64,000 nucleotides of DNA from Tessaracoccus flavus (GCF_001997295.1 NZ_CP019605.1:1054001-1118000); one strand, 5' to 3'; counted from the first letter of the stretch, positions 1 to 8,260 are shown. Made by a program: numbers and translations. The notes: a model not told the origin generated them from the sequence alone.

Positions 1-1
1 C

Positions 2-211
2 CGCGCCGAGCCGGTGCGCACCTACGACGACGCGAAGGATCAGGACACGGCGGCCTTCGCCCGCTTCTTCCACTCGATGCTGGATTCGGGGATCGCCCTG
101 CCGCCGTCGGCCTTCGAGGCCTGGTTCCTGTCGGCGGCACACGACGACCGTGCGATGGCCCGGATCACGGACGCCCTTCCGCAGGCGGCACGGGCTGCGG
201 CGGATTCGTGA
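2..211 (+). CDS. hemL: Glutamate-1-semialdehyde 2,1-aminomutase, C-terminal part only
   Basis: The reading frame is open from the left window edge and ends at TGA 209-211. The 69 residues visible contain the HemL C-terminal signature [15 protein letters not shown] followed by AHDD and a closing amphipathic helix. HemL is a PLP enzyme that converts glutamate-1-semialdehyde to 5-aminolevulinate in the C5 tetrapyrrole pathway. The PLP lysine and the rest of the protein lie outside the window. hemCD follows 37 bases downstream on the same strand, so the two probably belong to one heme operon. The identification rests on family resemblance of the tail alone. Confidence 0.85.
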   Translation, partial: RAEPVRTYDDAKDQDTAAFARFFHSMLDSGIALPPSAFEAWFLSAAHDDRAMARITDALPQAARAAADS

Positions 212-248
212 GAAGCTAGGGCAGCACAGACATTCAGGAGGATCAACG

Positions 249-1916
249 GTGAAGCTTCGGTTGGGTACGCGCGGTTCGGCGCTGGCGATGGCGCGTTCGG
301 AGGCCGTGGCGGAGATGCTGCGGGGTGCTGGACACGAGGTGGAGATCGTCAAGGTCTCCGGGCACGACACCGACACCATCCATATGCCCGAGGGGTACTC
401 GCTGGGCGAGTTCGCCAAGGTGCTCCGCGGCTCCCTCGAGGATGGCCAGTGCGATGTTGTGATCCACTCGGTCAAGGACGTGCCGCTGACGTACAAGCCC
501 GGCGACCTGGTCTTCCCTGCGGTCCTGAAGCGCGGCGACCACCGCGACGCACTCTGCACCACCTCCGGTGTCCCGCTCTCTGCGCTTCCGCGAGGATCCA
601 GGGTCGGCATCACCTCGCTGAGGCGCCTTGCCCAGCTCAAGGCCCTGCGCCCGGACCTCACGTTCGTCGACGTCGTCGGGACACTGGTGGACCGCCTGCG
701 TCTGCTTGCACCCGGCGAACTCGACGGCATCGTGGCCTCCGCCGCGGGCATCCAGTCGCTCGGCCTCGAGGACCGGGTGGCCGAGTATCTGCCGATCATG
801 ACCGCGCCGGGCCAGGGCGCCCTGGCGCTGGAATGTCGGGCGGCCGACGAGGACGTGGTCGCCGCACTTGCCGAGTTCGACGACATCGAGACCCGCATCT
901 GCATCGACGCCGAGCGGGCGGTACTGACCGGCCTCAAGACCACCTACATGGCGCCGGTGGCTGCGATCGCCACCCGCAGAGGCATCCTCGGGCTCAAGGC
1001 GGGCGTCTTCTCTGTGGACGGCGCCAAGCGCAACGTCCTCGAAGTGGGTCTGCCGACCTCGCTCTACCACGCCCAGCGAACCGGCTTCAACGTCGCCAAC
1101 GCGCTCCTGGCGCGCAAGGCCGAGCGGTTCATCTCTGAGGAGGCCATCGCCTCCTTCAAGATGACGGCCGACCATGCGGAGGATTCTTCCTTCATCGAGT
1201 TCGAGGACGACGACAGGCTCCGCGTTCTGTTGCCCCGGCCGGAGGGCCGCATGTCGCAGGCCCTGCGGGCCAATGGGCTGCGCGTCGACTGTGTGGCGCT
1301 CCAGGAGGCGAAGCTGGTGTCCGCAGACAACCGGCTCGACTGGGGCGACTGGGTCGTGGTCCCGTCTGCGCAGACCGTCTGGGCGCTTCGTGAGAGGGGA
1401 TGGGACATCCCCGGCGACGCGAAACTTGCGGCCATGGGCACGACCACCCGGCTCGTCGTAGAGGAGGCCGGCAGGAACGTCGATCTGTGCCCTGAAGGTC
1501 CCGCGAGCTCGCAGAAGCTGGTGGAGCTGTTCCCGAAGGCCGAGGGCAAGGTGCGCGTGGTGATTCCCTGCGCCGACCAGTTCGCCACGCGGCTGGAGGA
1601 CGGGCTCCGCGCCAAGGGGTACGAGGTTCTCCGGCTCGAGGTCTACACCATGGCCGACCTGGACGAACCGGACGCGAAGCTGAAGGAAATGTGGGATGAG
1701 GGGGCCTGGAATGCAGTCTTCCTCGTCACCCCGTCGCAGGTGCGCCCTTACATGGAACTTCTCGGCCATCGCGACGACGTGCAGGTGGTGGTGTGGGACG
1801 ACGACACCGCCAGCGCCGCGAGGGCAGCAGGGCTACCCGTGCTGGCCGTGGCCGTCCAGAAGGACGACTACGGCGTGGCTGGCCTTGCCCGGGCGCTGGA
1901 GCGTACCCGTAGCTAG
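249..1916 (+). CDS. hemCD: Fused hydroxymethylbilane synthase / uroporphyrinogen-III synthase
   Basis: This 555-residue protein joins HemC (about residues 1-305) to HemD (about 310-555), two consecutive enzymes that turn porphobilinogen into uroporphyrinogen III. HemC motifs seen are GTRGSALA near the N-terminus, IHSVKDVP near residue 73 (with the catalytic aspartate), SLRRLAQL near 122 and APGQGALALECR near 195. The cofactor-binding motif GGCxVP is replaced by TTYMAP near residue 231, so the dipyrromethane cysteine appears to be a tyrosine. RGNVxTRL is also altered to VGTLVDRL. The HemD part is diverged, as usual. I chose GTG 249 because AGGAGG at 236-241 lies 7 bases upstream; the frame is open back to 150 without a better site. 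The stop codon lies inside a long palindrome. Confidence 0.88.
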   Translation: MKLRLGTRGSALAMARSEAVAEMLRGAGHEVEIVKVSGHDTDTIHMPEGYSLGEFAKVLRGSLEDGQCDVVIHSVKDVPLTYKPGDLVFPAVLKRGDHRDALCTTSGVPLSALPRGSRVGITSLRRLAQLKALRPDLTFVDVVGTLVDRLRLLAPGELDGIVASAAGIQSLGLEDRVAEYLPIMTAPGQGALALECRAADEDVVAALAEFDDIETRICIDAERAVLTGLKTTYMAPVAAIATRRGILGLKAGVFSVDGAKRNVLEVGLPTSLYHAQRTGFNVANALLARKAERFISEEAIASFKMTADHAEDSSFIEFEDDDRLRVLLPRPEGRMSQALRANGLRVDCVALQEAKLVSADNRLDWGDWVVVPSAQTVWALRERGWDIPGDAKLAAMGTTTRLVVEEAGRNVDLCPEGPASSQKLVELFPKAEGKVRVVIPCADQFATRLEDGLRAKGYEVLRLEVYTMADLDEPDAKLKEMWDEGAWNAVFLVTPSQVRPYMELLGHRDDVQVVVWDDDTASAARAAGLPVLAVAVQKDDYGVAGLARALERTRS

Positions 1917-1985
1917 GAGCCTGCTGAACAATCATGCCTCGGCTGCGGCGCACCGGAGGCAGCATTGTTCAGCACCCTCCTAGCT
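1911..1985. repeat. Long imperfect palindrome over the hemCD stop codon
   Basis: Two 30-base arms (1911-1940 and 1956-1985) are inverted copies with 4 mismatches, separated by a 15-base GC-rich loop. The core TGCTGAACAAT is matched by ATTGTTCAGCA, and the outer AGCTAGGAG by CTCCTAGCT. The left arm includes the TAG stop of hemCD. In RNA it would form a very stable stem. No T-run follows, so it is either a factor-assisted terminator or 3'-end stabiliser, or a small mobile palindromic element. The structure is seen directly; its role is inferred. Confidence 0.75.
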
Positions 1986-2316
1986 CGAAACCGCGATGCT
2001 CGGGGGATCCGCGGCGGCTGAGCCACCTCGATAAGGGTCGCGGTACTGGCGAGGTTCGCCCACCTCGGGGGACGTCGGTAACGCGGCAGCATCGGCTGCT
2101 GCCAGGAGCGGCAGATCCATCGCCCCCCACGCCGCAATCCTGAGGAGTGGAATTCGCGAGGCCTGATCGGGGCCGGGCCCGGCGGTTGACAAAGTTCTCA
2201 TGCTCCTGACTTTAGAACGCATGTCCGACAAAACCGTCGTGCGCATCGACCATCGCCCGATTTTTCATTTTCGGAGCTCGTGCGCTAACGTATTCCAAGT
2301 CGCCGGAGGGCGTCAC
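1986..2316. other. ORF-free structured stretch between hemCD and tRNA-Ala
   Basis: No convincing gene is present here. Two small perfect hairpins are visible: CGAGG paired with CCTCG within 2050-2067, and GGCAGCA paired with TGCTGCC within 2085-2103. The right part should hold the tRNA promoter. Confidence 0.5.
2186..2216 (+). promoter_or_regulatory. Candidate promoter upstream of tRNA-Ala
   Basis: A perfect -35 hexamer TTGACA at 2186-2191 is followed 19 bases later by TTTAGA, a weak -10 match. The tRNA starts about 100 bases downstream. A second option nearer the tRNA is TAACGT around 2286. Neither is certain. Confidence 0.3.
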
Positions 2317-2392
2317 GGGGCTATGGCGCAGTTGGTAGCGCGCTTCCATGGCATGGAAGAGGCCAGGGGTTCGAATCCCCTTAGCTCCACCA
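2317..2392 (+). tRNA. tRNA-Ala (anticodon GGC)
   Basis: This 76-base cloverleaf has acceptor arm GGGGCTA pairing with TAGCTCC (one G-T wobble), D arm GCGCAGTTGGTAGCGC, anticodon stem CTTCC/GGAAG around loop ATGGCAT, and T arm AGGGGTTCGAATCCCC. It ends in encoded ACCA at 2389-2392. Anticodon GGC reads alanine codons GCC and GCU, which suits a GC-rich genome. Confidence 0.97.
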
Positions 2393-2408
2393 CATCACCC
2401 GCCCGATC

Positions 2409-2430
2409 TGCCCCGCACTGCGGGGCATTT
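2409..2430 (+). terminator. Intrinsic terminator after tRNA-Ala
   Basis: TGCCCCGC (2409-2416) pairs perfectly with GCGGGGCA (2420-2427) around a 3-base loop, followed by TTT. It lies 17 bases after the tRNA and before the photolyase start, so it should end the tRNA transcript. Confidence 0.75.
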
Positions 2431-2497
2431 CGCGTTTCGGACGGCAGTCGCCCACGCACGCGTGTTGAATAGGGGCCAGCGCAGCCGGAGGAGTGCA

Positions 2498-3901
2498 ATG
2501 ACAACGAGCGAGATCGTCTGGCTTCGGAGAGACCTCCGCAGGCATGACCTGCCAACTCTCGCCGCCGCTGCCGAACGCAGCGGCAGTGTCGCTCCCGTCT
2601 TCGTCCTCGACCCGGCCTTCTGGGACACCGCGGGCGCGCCGCGGCGGACGTGGCTCGCGCGAACACTGATGGCGCTGCGCGACTCCTACGAGGGCAGGCT
2701 CACACTGAGGCTCGGTGATCCACAGGCGCTGCTTCCCGAGATCGCGGGCGAGTTCGGTGCCACCTCCGTGCACATCTCCACCGAGACCGAGCCGCAGGGA
2801 GCAGCCAGGGACGCCGCGGCGGGCACCGCCCTGCGCGAGCGGGGGGTGACCCTGGTGGCGACCGGCAGCCCGTACGCCGTCACCCCCGGACGGATCCGTC
2901 GAGCCGATGGGGAGCCGTACCAGGTGTTCACCCCGTTCAGTCGCGGCTGGCGGGACCACGGGTGGCGGGCTCCGGCGGAGGAGCCCGCGGACCTCCGACT
3001 GGCCGACGACCGCAGCGATCCATCGGCGTGGGAGGTCGTCGCCCAGGCGGCCTGCTGCGATGAGGTTCAGCTCCCGGAGGCGGGCGAAGCAGCGGCCCAG
3101 GAACGCTGGGAGTGGTTCCTCGACGAGGGGCTGGAGCGCTACGGGCACGACCGCGACCGGCCCGACCTCGACGGCACGTCGCGGATGTCCGTGTACCTCA
3201 AGTTCGGAGTGGTCCATCCCCGCACCCTGCTCGCAGATCTGGAGGCGAGGACTGGCACGGGCCCCGAGCGGTACCGACTCGAACTGGCGTGGCGGGAGTT
3301 CTACGCCGACGTCCTCCACCATCATCCGGACTCGCTGTGGCAGGATCTGCGCCCAGCGCTCACGCACATGCGCTACGACGAGCCGGGGGCGGCGGTGGAG
3401 GCCTGGCGGCAGGGGAGAACCGGATTCCCCATCGTCGACGCCGCGATGCGGCAGTTGCTCGGCGAAGGGTGGATGCACAACCGACTGCGCATGGTGGTGG
3501 CGAGCTTCCTCATCAAGCACCTCCACACGAGGTGGCAGGTCGGTGCGGACCACTTCCTCGACAGGCTGGCCGACGCCGACCTGGCCTCGAACCAGCACGG
3601 GTGGCAGTGGGTCGCCGGCACCGGCACCGACGCCGCCCCCTATTTCCGGGTGTTCAATCCCATCCTGCAGGGGCAGAAGTTCGACCCCAACGGCGACTTC
3701 GTCCGGCGGTGGGTGCCTGAGCTGCGTCCCATCGACGGAGCGGCCGTGCATGAACCGTGGCGCACGGCGCTCGCCCGCGACCTCGATTACCCGACCCCCA
3801 TCATCGATCTGAAGGCCGAGCGGGCTGAGGCGCTGGAGCGGCTCTCCGAGGCCCGGGACGCCCGCGAGACACAGCCCACCGAGCACGAGAGAAGGAGCTG
3901 A
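2498..3901 (+). CDS. phrB: Deoxyribodipyrimidine photolyase (class I)
   Basis: This 467-residue, full-length cryptochrome/photolyase protein uses FADH- and blue light to split UV-induced pyrimidine dimers in DNA. The N-terminal Rossmann-like antenna domain begins with IVWLRRDLRRHDLPTL. The C-terminal FAD domain carries the strongly conserved GWQWVAGTGTDAAPYFRVFNP block near residues 367-387, then QGQKFDPNGDFVRRWVPEL. Start ATG 2498 is preceded by GGAGGAG. The frame is open upstream into the tRNA gene, which cannot be coding. A flavin oxidoreductase gene follows 4 bases after the stop, so the two are probably co-transcribed. Confidence 0.93.
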   Translation: MTTSEIVWLRRDLRRHDLPTLAAAAERSGSVAPVFVLDPAFWDTAGAPRRTWLARTLMALRDSYEGRLTLRLGDPQALLPEIAGEFGATSVHISTETEPQGAARDAAAGTALRERGVTLVATGSPYAVTPGRIRRADGEPYQVFTPFSRGWRDHGWRAPAEEPADLRLADDRSDPSAWEVVAQAACCDEVQLPEAGEAAAQERWEWFLDEGLERYGHDRDRPDLDGTSRMSVYLKFGVVHPRTLLADLEARTGTGPERYRLELAWREFYADVLHHHPDSLWQDLRPALTHMRYDEPGAAVEAWRQGRTGFPIVDAAMRQLLGEGWMHNRLRMVVASFLIKHLHTRWQVGADHFLDRLADADLASNQHGWQWVAGTGTDAAPYFRVFNPILQGQKFDPNGDFVRRWVPELRPIDGAAVHEPWRTALARDLDYPTPIIDLKAERAEALERLSEARDARETQPTEHERRS

Positions 3902-3905
3902 AGCG

Positions 3906-5135
3906 ATGGATGCAGACGTCGTCATCATCGGAGCGGGGGTGGCCGGCCTTAACGCGGCCCGCGTCGTCAAGCGGTCAGGGGCGACGCCCGTGGTCCTGGA
4001 GTCGTCTCAGGAGATCGGCGGCCGAGTCCGCACCGAACTCGTCGACGGTTTCAAAGTGGACGTCGGCTTTCAGGTGCTGAACCCCGGCTATCCCGCCCTC
4101 AGAAAGGCGGTGGACCTCGGCGAGCTGGGTCTCAGGAGCTTCGGGCGTGGAGTGTGCGCGCGCACTGACGGCCGCCTCGTCGAGATCATGGATCCCTCGC
4201 GGGCTCCTTGGCGGGGCGCTGCGGCCCGGCTGGCCGCGCGCGATCCGCGGGCAGTCGGACGTCTGGCCCTGTGGCTCGGTGACCGTGCGGGCGCCGACGT
4301 CACCCTCAGCGAATCGCTCGACAAGGCCAAGGTGCACGGATTCTGGCGCTCCCTGCTCGAGGGATTTCTCGCCGGGGTCATCGGTGATGACTCCGGCTCG
4401 ACCTCGGCGAGTTTCACCCGGGGCCTGGTTGGCTGGTTCCTGCTCGGAACCCCAGGCCTGCCTGCCCAGGGAATGGCTGCATTGCCGGCCCGCCTCGCGG
4501 AGCGGTCGGGTGCACAGGTGAGGCGCGGGGTGCGGGTCACCTCGGTGTCCCCTGAGGGTTCGGGCTGGGTCGTGAAGACCGACGGTGACACCTGGCGCGC
4601 CAGATCGGTGATCATCGCGACCGACCCGTGGACCGCTGTGGCCCTCGCGGGTGGGCCGTCGCCTGCGCCGGCCCGCGGGCTCGCCACCTGGTGGTTCGAC
4701 GCCCCCGTGGCGCCAACCCGATCGAATCTCCTCCACCTCGAGGTGGATCGGCGGGGACCGGTGGTCAACACCGCCGTCGTGAGCAACGCCCAACCGTCCT
4801 ACGCCCCGGCGGGACGGCACCTCGTGCAGGCATCGACGTTGTGGCGCGAGGACCGGCAGCCGACGGAATCTGAGGTCAGGCGGCACGCGGAGGCGATCTA
4901 CGGGAGCTCGACGGCCGACTGGCGGGTGGTCGCCGCGCACGTGGTGCGCGACGCCCTCACGCCGGTCCTGCCGGGCAGGGAAGCGCCGACCATCGAGGCG
5001 GGTCCAGGCCTTTACGTGGCTACCGACGCAGGCGAGGCCTCCCTCCAGGGCGCGCTGAGACGCGGTGCCGCCGCGGGGGAGAGGGCTGCCGCGTGGACAG
5101 GGGCCAATCAAGGCCCTGAGCCTGTCGAAGGCTAA
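3906..5135 (+). CDS. FAD-dependent amine oxidase/phytoene desaturase-like oxidoreductase
   Basis: This 409-residue protein has an N-terminal dinucleotide-binding motif (VVIIGAGVAGLNAARVV) and the flavin motif EIGGRVRTE at about residues 36-44, which places it in the NAD(P)/FAD amine-oxidase superfamily. The substrate is unknown. It follows the photolyase at 4 bases with a GAAGGAG site, so the pair may act in a light- or flavin-related process. The last dozen residues (ending NQGPEPVEG) and the TAA stop are encoded by the start of a dispersed DNA repeat, so the native C-terminus may have been replaced when the repeat arrived. Confidence 0.75.
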   Translation: MDADVVIIGAGVAGLNAARVVKRSGATPVVLESSQEIGGRVRTELVDGFKVDVGFQVLNPGYPALRKAVDLGELGLRSFGRGVCARTDGRLVEIMDPSRAPWRGAAARLAARDPRAVGRLALWLGDRAGADVTLSESLDKAKVHGFWRSLLEGFLAGVIGDDSGSTSASFTRGLVGWFLLGTPGLPAQGMAALPARLAERSGAQVRRGVRVTSVSPEGSGWVVKTDGDTWRARSVIIATDPWTAVALAGGPSPAPARGLATWWFDAPVAPTRSNLLHLEVDRRGPVVNTAVVSNAQPSYAPAGRHLVQASTLWREDRQPTESEVRRHAEAIYGSSTADWRVVAAHVVRDALTPVLPGREAPTIEAGPGLYVATDAGEASLQGALRRGAAAGERAAAWTGANQGPEPVEG

Positions 5136-5326
5136 CGGCCCCGGCTGTTCCCTGAGCTTGTCGAAGGGTAACGGCCCCGGCTGTGGTCGCCGCCCCCGTG
5201 GACAGGGGCGGCGGTCGACCACGGTGCCGTGACCCTTCGACAAGCTCAGGGAACGGAAGGGACAAGCTCAGGGAGCGGAGGGGACAAGCTCAGGGAGCGG
5301 AGGGGACAAGCTCAGGGAGCGGAGGG
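5114..5326. repeat. Dispersed tandem repeat array (CCCTGAGCTTGTCG family), inverted pair
   Basis: Two forward units (from 5114 and 5150; core CCCTGAGC-TGTCGAAGG-TAACGGCC) are followed by a palindrome GTGGTCGCCGCC...GGCGGCGGTCGACCAC. Then come four reverse-oriented units with ACAAGCTCAGGGA at a 22-base period (5241, 5263, 5285, 5307). The forward part overlaps the end of the upstream gene; the reverse part abuts the TAG stop of the DUF3253 gene on the other strand. Thus each convergent gene has units in its own orientation at its 3' end. REP-like elements behave this way. Copies recur near 59.15 and 61.94 kb. Confidence 0.85.
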
Positions 5327-5815
5327 CTACTCGGGGAACTGCGGCCCTCGACCGATGCGGATCGGGCCTCGGGCACCAGGTTCCACGGGCGCGCCCGCCT
5401 GGAGCACGTCGACCTCCCCGCGATCGCGGAGCGCCCAGGCGCGGTCACGTACCGCGTCCATGAGATCGCGCCAACCATCGCCGCCCACCACGCGCGACAC
5501 CTCGCTGGGGCAGATGGTGCCGTCGGGGCGGCGGCGGAGCAGGGCCCGGATGGTGGAGTCGATGCGGGTGGTCAGACCCTCCGTAGTGGCCTCCTCCCAC
5601 CACGGGTCGCCGCGCTCGCCGAGGGCGACCTTCGCGTCCTGGACGCGGTGGCGCGCCGCATCGCCGTCGGCCTTGACGGCGCGCCGTGCGTCCATGAGGG
5701 CGCCGACCAGCTGTGCCTTCAGCGTCTCCGGGATAGCGGGATCCGTGGCGCGCCAGCGTCGGCCGCCCACGACGATGTGATGGCCGTCCTCGGTGGTCTC
5801 GATCTCAGCGCCCAC
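5327..5815 (-). CDS. DUF3253 domain protein
   Basis: This 162-residue protein has two parts. Residues 1-80 contain GHHIVVGGRRWRATDPAIP and RVQDAKVALGERGDPWWEE, a segment often mislabelled as a Tol transporter protein. Residues about 85-160 match DUF3253, with the signature ICPSEVSRVVGG, a WRDLMDAVR helix and the closing ARGPIRIGRG, which resembles a winged-helix fold. No signal peptide or membrane segment is present. The start is GTG 5815. The stop touches the repeat array. Molecular function is unknown. Confidence 0.75.
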   Translation of the reverse strand: MGAEIETTEDGHHIVVGGRRWRATDPAIPETLKAQLVGALMDARRAVKADGDAARHRVQDAKVALGERGDPWWEEATTEGLTTRIDSTIRALLRRRPDGTICPSEVSRVVGGDGWRDLMDAVRDRAWALRDRGEVDVLQAGAPVEPGARGPIRIGRGPQFPE

Positions 5816-5918
5816 GTCCTGAGCGTAGTCACAGGTGTGGCGCCGCCGTGGCTGATCCGGTTCAATGGGCGCAGTTCAGGGCGACGGTCCCTGTCCACCC
5901 GCAGCGTCAGGAGATGCC

Positions 5919-6677
5919 ATGCCGATCAGTTCCCCACCCGCCGGCGTCGTGCTGGCCGCGGGACTGGGCACCCGGTTGCGCCCCCTCACCGAGTTCAGGC
6001 CCAAGGCGTTATGCCCGGTGGCCGGCGTGCCCCTGCTCGATCACGCGCTGCGCAGGATCAGGCCGTTTGTGAGCGGGTCCGCCGTCAACGCGCACCACCT
6101 GGCTGACCAGGTCCGGCGACACCTGGACGGCACGGGCGTCCACATCTCCTACGAGGAGGAGCCTCTCGGTAGCGGTGGGGCGATCGCACAGTTGGCGGGA
6201 TGGATCGGGGACCGCGACGTGCTCATCCACAACGCCGACGCCTGGCTGGTCGACGACCTCACCACGCTGATCAGCAACTGGGACGGGGAGTTGCCCCGTC
6301 TGCTGGTGACACCGGCCGACGGCGTCGGCGACTTCGGCGGCTGGAACTACGTCGGGGTCTCCCTGCTGCCCAACCGCTTCGTCCGCGACCTGCCGACGGG
6401 GTTCAGCGGCCTCTATGACGAGGTGTGGGCTGGGGAGCATGAGCGCGGCCGCCTGGAGTTCGTGGAGGCACACGGTCCGGTCGTCGACACCGGCACGCCC
6501 GCTGACTACCTCACGGCCAATCTTCTCGCGAACGGGGGCGAGAGCGTCATCGGTGAGGGCGCCGTCGTGGAGGGCTCTGTCGTCGAATCAGTCGTGTGGG
6601 ACGGCTGTCGGGTCGGACGTCACGAGAGGCTGGTCCGCTGTATCCGGGGGGATGGCGGGGTCACCGTCCAGGCGTAG
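5919..6677 (+). CDS. Sugar-nucleotide type nucleotidyltransferase
   Basis: This 252-residue protein carries the NTP-transferase motif GVVLAAGLGTRLRPLTEFRPKAL at the N-terminus, which binds the nucleotide triphosphate and sugar phosphate, and LIHNADAWLV as the probable metal-binding aspartate site. It resembles mannose-1-phosphate guanylyltransferase and MurU-like enzymes, but its length and sequence do not fix the sugar. ATG 5919 is preceded by AGGAG at 5909. The longer upstream frame (from 5865) lacks a ribosome site. It is transcribed alone and converges on the phosphate transporter genes. Confidence 0.8.
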   Translation: MPISSPPAGVVLAAGLGTRLRPLTEFRPKALCPVAGVPLLDHALRRIRPFVSGSAVNAHHLADQVRRHLDGTGVHISYEEEPLGSGGAIAQLAGWIGDRDVLIHNADAWLVDDLTTLISNWDGELPRLLVTPADGVGDFGGWNYVGVSLLPNRFVRDLPTGFSGLYDEVWAGEHERGRLEFVEAHGPVVDTGTPADYLTANLLANGGESVIGEGAVVEGSVVESVVWDGCRVGRHERLVRCIRGDGGVTVQA

Positions 6678-6689
6678 GACGCTCAGGCG

Positions 6690-6986
6690 TCACTTGGGGA
6701 CGAACATCGGGATGACGCTGTCGAAGGACAGACGCATCCCCATCCCGCTCGCGACGATGACGCCGACGCCCAGAAGGATGGCCACCACCACGATCGCGAA
6801 GCAGGCGTAGCCGACGACGCGGCCCACCAGGTGGGGACTGTGGTCCTCGGTGTTGACCATCGTGCCGGAACCCCAGCTGAGCGCTCGGATGCCCATGGCG
6901 AAGATCGCCGGCAGCCCGGCCCCCAGCACGAGGCCGGCCAGCAGCACATTTCCCGCCCCTTCGAGCGCAAGCCACACTGTGTTCAC
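6690..6986 (-). CDS. Small membrane protein paired with phosphate transporter
   Basis: This 98-residue protein has hydrophobic segments at about residues 10-35 and 57-80, so it is probably an integral membrane protein with two helices. It has no recognised domain. Its GTG start overlaps the stop of the Pit transporter gene by 4 bases, so the two are translationally coupled, and it may be an accessory subunit of the transporter. That role is inferred from position only. Confidence 0.6.
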   Translation of the reverse strand: MNTVWLALEGAGNVLLAGLVLGAGLPAIFAMGIRALSWGSGTMVNTEDHSPHLVGRVVGYACFAIVVVAILLGVGVIVASGMGMRLSFDSVIPMFVPK

Positions 6987-8260
6987 TGCTTGACCTCCTC
7001 AGCGGCCGGGGCGCTCTCGTCGATGACGAGCGGCTCCTCAGGGATGACGGCGGGAGCGCCGGGGCTCTGGGCCGTGGCGAGCTCAACCCATTCGTCGTTG
7101 ACGTTGCGGTGGTCCACTGCGCTGCGCTTCGAGCGCTGGTACATCCAGGCCGAGGCCGCGACGAGGATCGAGAACACCACGAGCGCACCTGGCAGGCCGC
7201 CGATGAGGTGACCGACGACCCACAGGGCTGCACCGACGAGGCCCGCGGCTGGCAGGGTGATGCCCCACGCCAGCAGCATTCGCCCGGCGATCCGCCAGTT
7301 GACGGTGGCGTCGCGTTTGCCGATGCCTGTGCCGAGGATCGAGCCCGTGGCGACGTGGGTGGTGGACAGGGCGAAGCCCATGTGGCTTGAGGCGAGGATG
7401 ACCGCGGCCGAGGACGACTCGGCGGCCATGCCCTGCGGGGACGCGATCTCCACCAGCCCCTTGCCCAAGGTGCGGATGATCCGCCAGCCGCCGAGGTAGG
7501 TGCCCAGAGCGATGGCGAGGGCGCAGGTGAATTTGACCCAGAACGGGACGGCGGTGAGGTCGGTCCACGCGCCGGTGGCGATGAGCGCGAGCGTGATGAC
7601 GCCCATCGTCTTCTGGGCGTCGTTGGTGCCGTGCGCGAGAGACACGAGGCTCGCCGAACCGATCTGGCCCCACCTGAAGCCGCTCTCACGGTACTTCTCG
7701 GCCACGCCCCGGGTGATCCGGAACACCAACCAGGTACCGACGGCGGCCACCAGAACAGCGACGACCGGCGACATCAGGGCGGGCAGGATGACCTTGCCGA
7801 CGACACCGTCGAGCTTCGTTCCGTCCCCGACCCACTTGACCCCGTTGACCCCGAGGCCCGCCATCGTCGCACCGACAAGCCCTCCGAAGAGGGCGTGCGA
7901 AGAACTGGACGGCAGGCTGAGCAGCCAGGTGAGCAGGTTCCAGATGATGGCACCGGCGAGACCGGCCAGGATGATCATCAGCAGTGCCATGCCCCCGTCC
8001 CCGATGAGTTCGGGTCGCGGAGCCCCGCTCGAGTCCTGGATGTTGACCACGGCGTTGGTGACCGTCAGGGCCACCTCCACCGACAGGAAGGCGCCGATGA
8101 GGTTGAGCACTGCCGACAGGGTCACGGCGGTCTTCGGACGCAGGGCGCCGGTGGCGATCGACGTCGCCATCGCGTTACCCGTGTCATGGAATCCGTTGGT
8201 GAAATCGAAGGCCAGAGCAACGACGACAACGAGCGCTAACACGATGAGTTCGGGGGGCAC
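6983..8260 (-). CDS. pit: Low-affinity inorganic phosphate transporter, PiT family
   Basis: This protein of about 425 residues has ten or more hydrophobic segments and the internal duplication of PiT permeases: FTNGFHDTGNAMATS in the first half and SLAHGTNDAQKTMG in the second. PiT proteins move metal-phosphate with protons. I chose GTG 8260 (VPPELIVLA...), where family members begin. The frame stays open to an ATG at 8365, but that extension is arginine-rich and unlike the family. The downstream small membrane gene overlaps its stop. Confidence 0.88.
   Translation of the reverse strand: MPPELIVLALVVVVALAFDFTNGFHDTGNAMATSIATGALRPKTAVTLSAVLNLIGAFLSVEVALTVTNAVVNIQDSSGAPRPELIGDGGMALLMIILAGLAGAIIWNLLTWLLSLPSSSSHALFGGLVGATMAGLGVNGVKWVGDGTKLDGVVGKVILPALMSPVVAVLVAAVGTWLVFRITRGVAEKYRESGFRWGQIGSASLVSLAHGTNDAQKTMGVITLALIATGAWTDLTAVPFWVKFTCALAIALGTYLGGWRIIRTLGKGLVEIASPQGMAAESSSAAVILASSHMGFALSTTHVATGSILGTGIGKRDATVNWRIAGRMLLAWGITLPAAGLVGAALWVVGHLIGGLPGALVVFSILVAASAWMYQRSKRSAVDHRNVNDEWVELATAQSPGAPAVIPEEPLVIDESAPAAEEVKQ

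Noticed and set aside
243..1769. 508-residue open frame on the minus strand opposite hemCD
   Set aside because: It mirrors the codon pattern of hemCD, contains no domain, and has no start signal. GC-rich genes give such long antisense frames routinely.
2381..3970. 529-residue minus-strand frame opposite the photolyase gene
   Set aside because: It has no family resemblance, and the plus-strand photolyase is certain.
5183..6106. 307-residue plus-strand frame running through the repeat array and the DUF3253 gene
   Set aside because: It is antisense to a recognised gene and begins in repeat DNA; no ribosome site.
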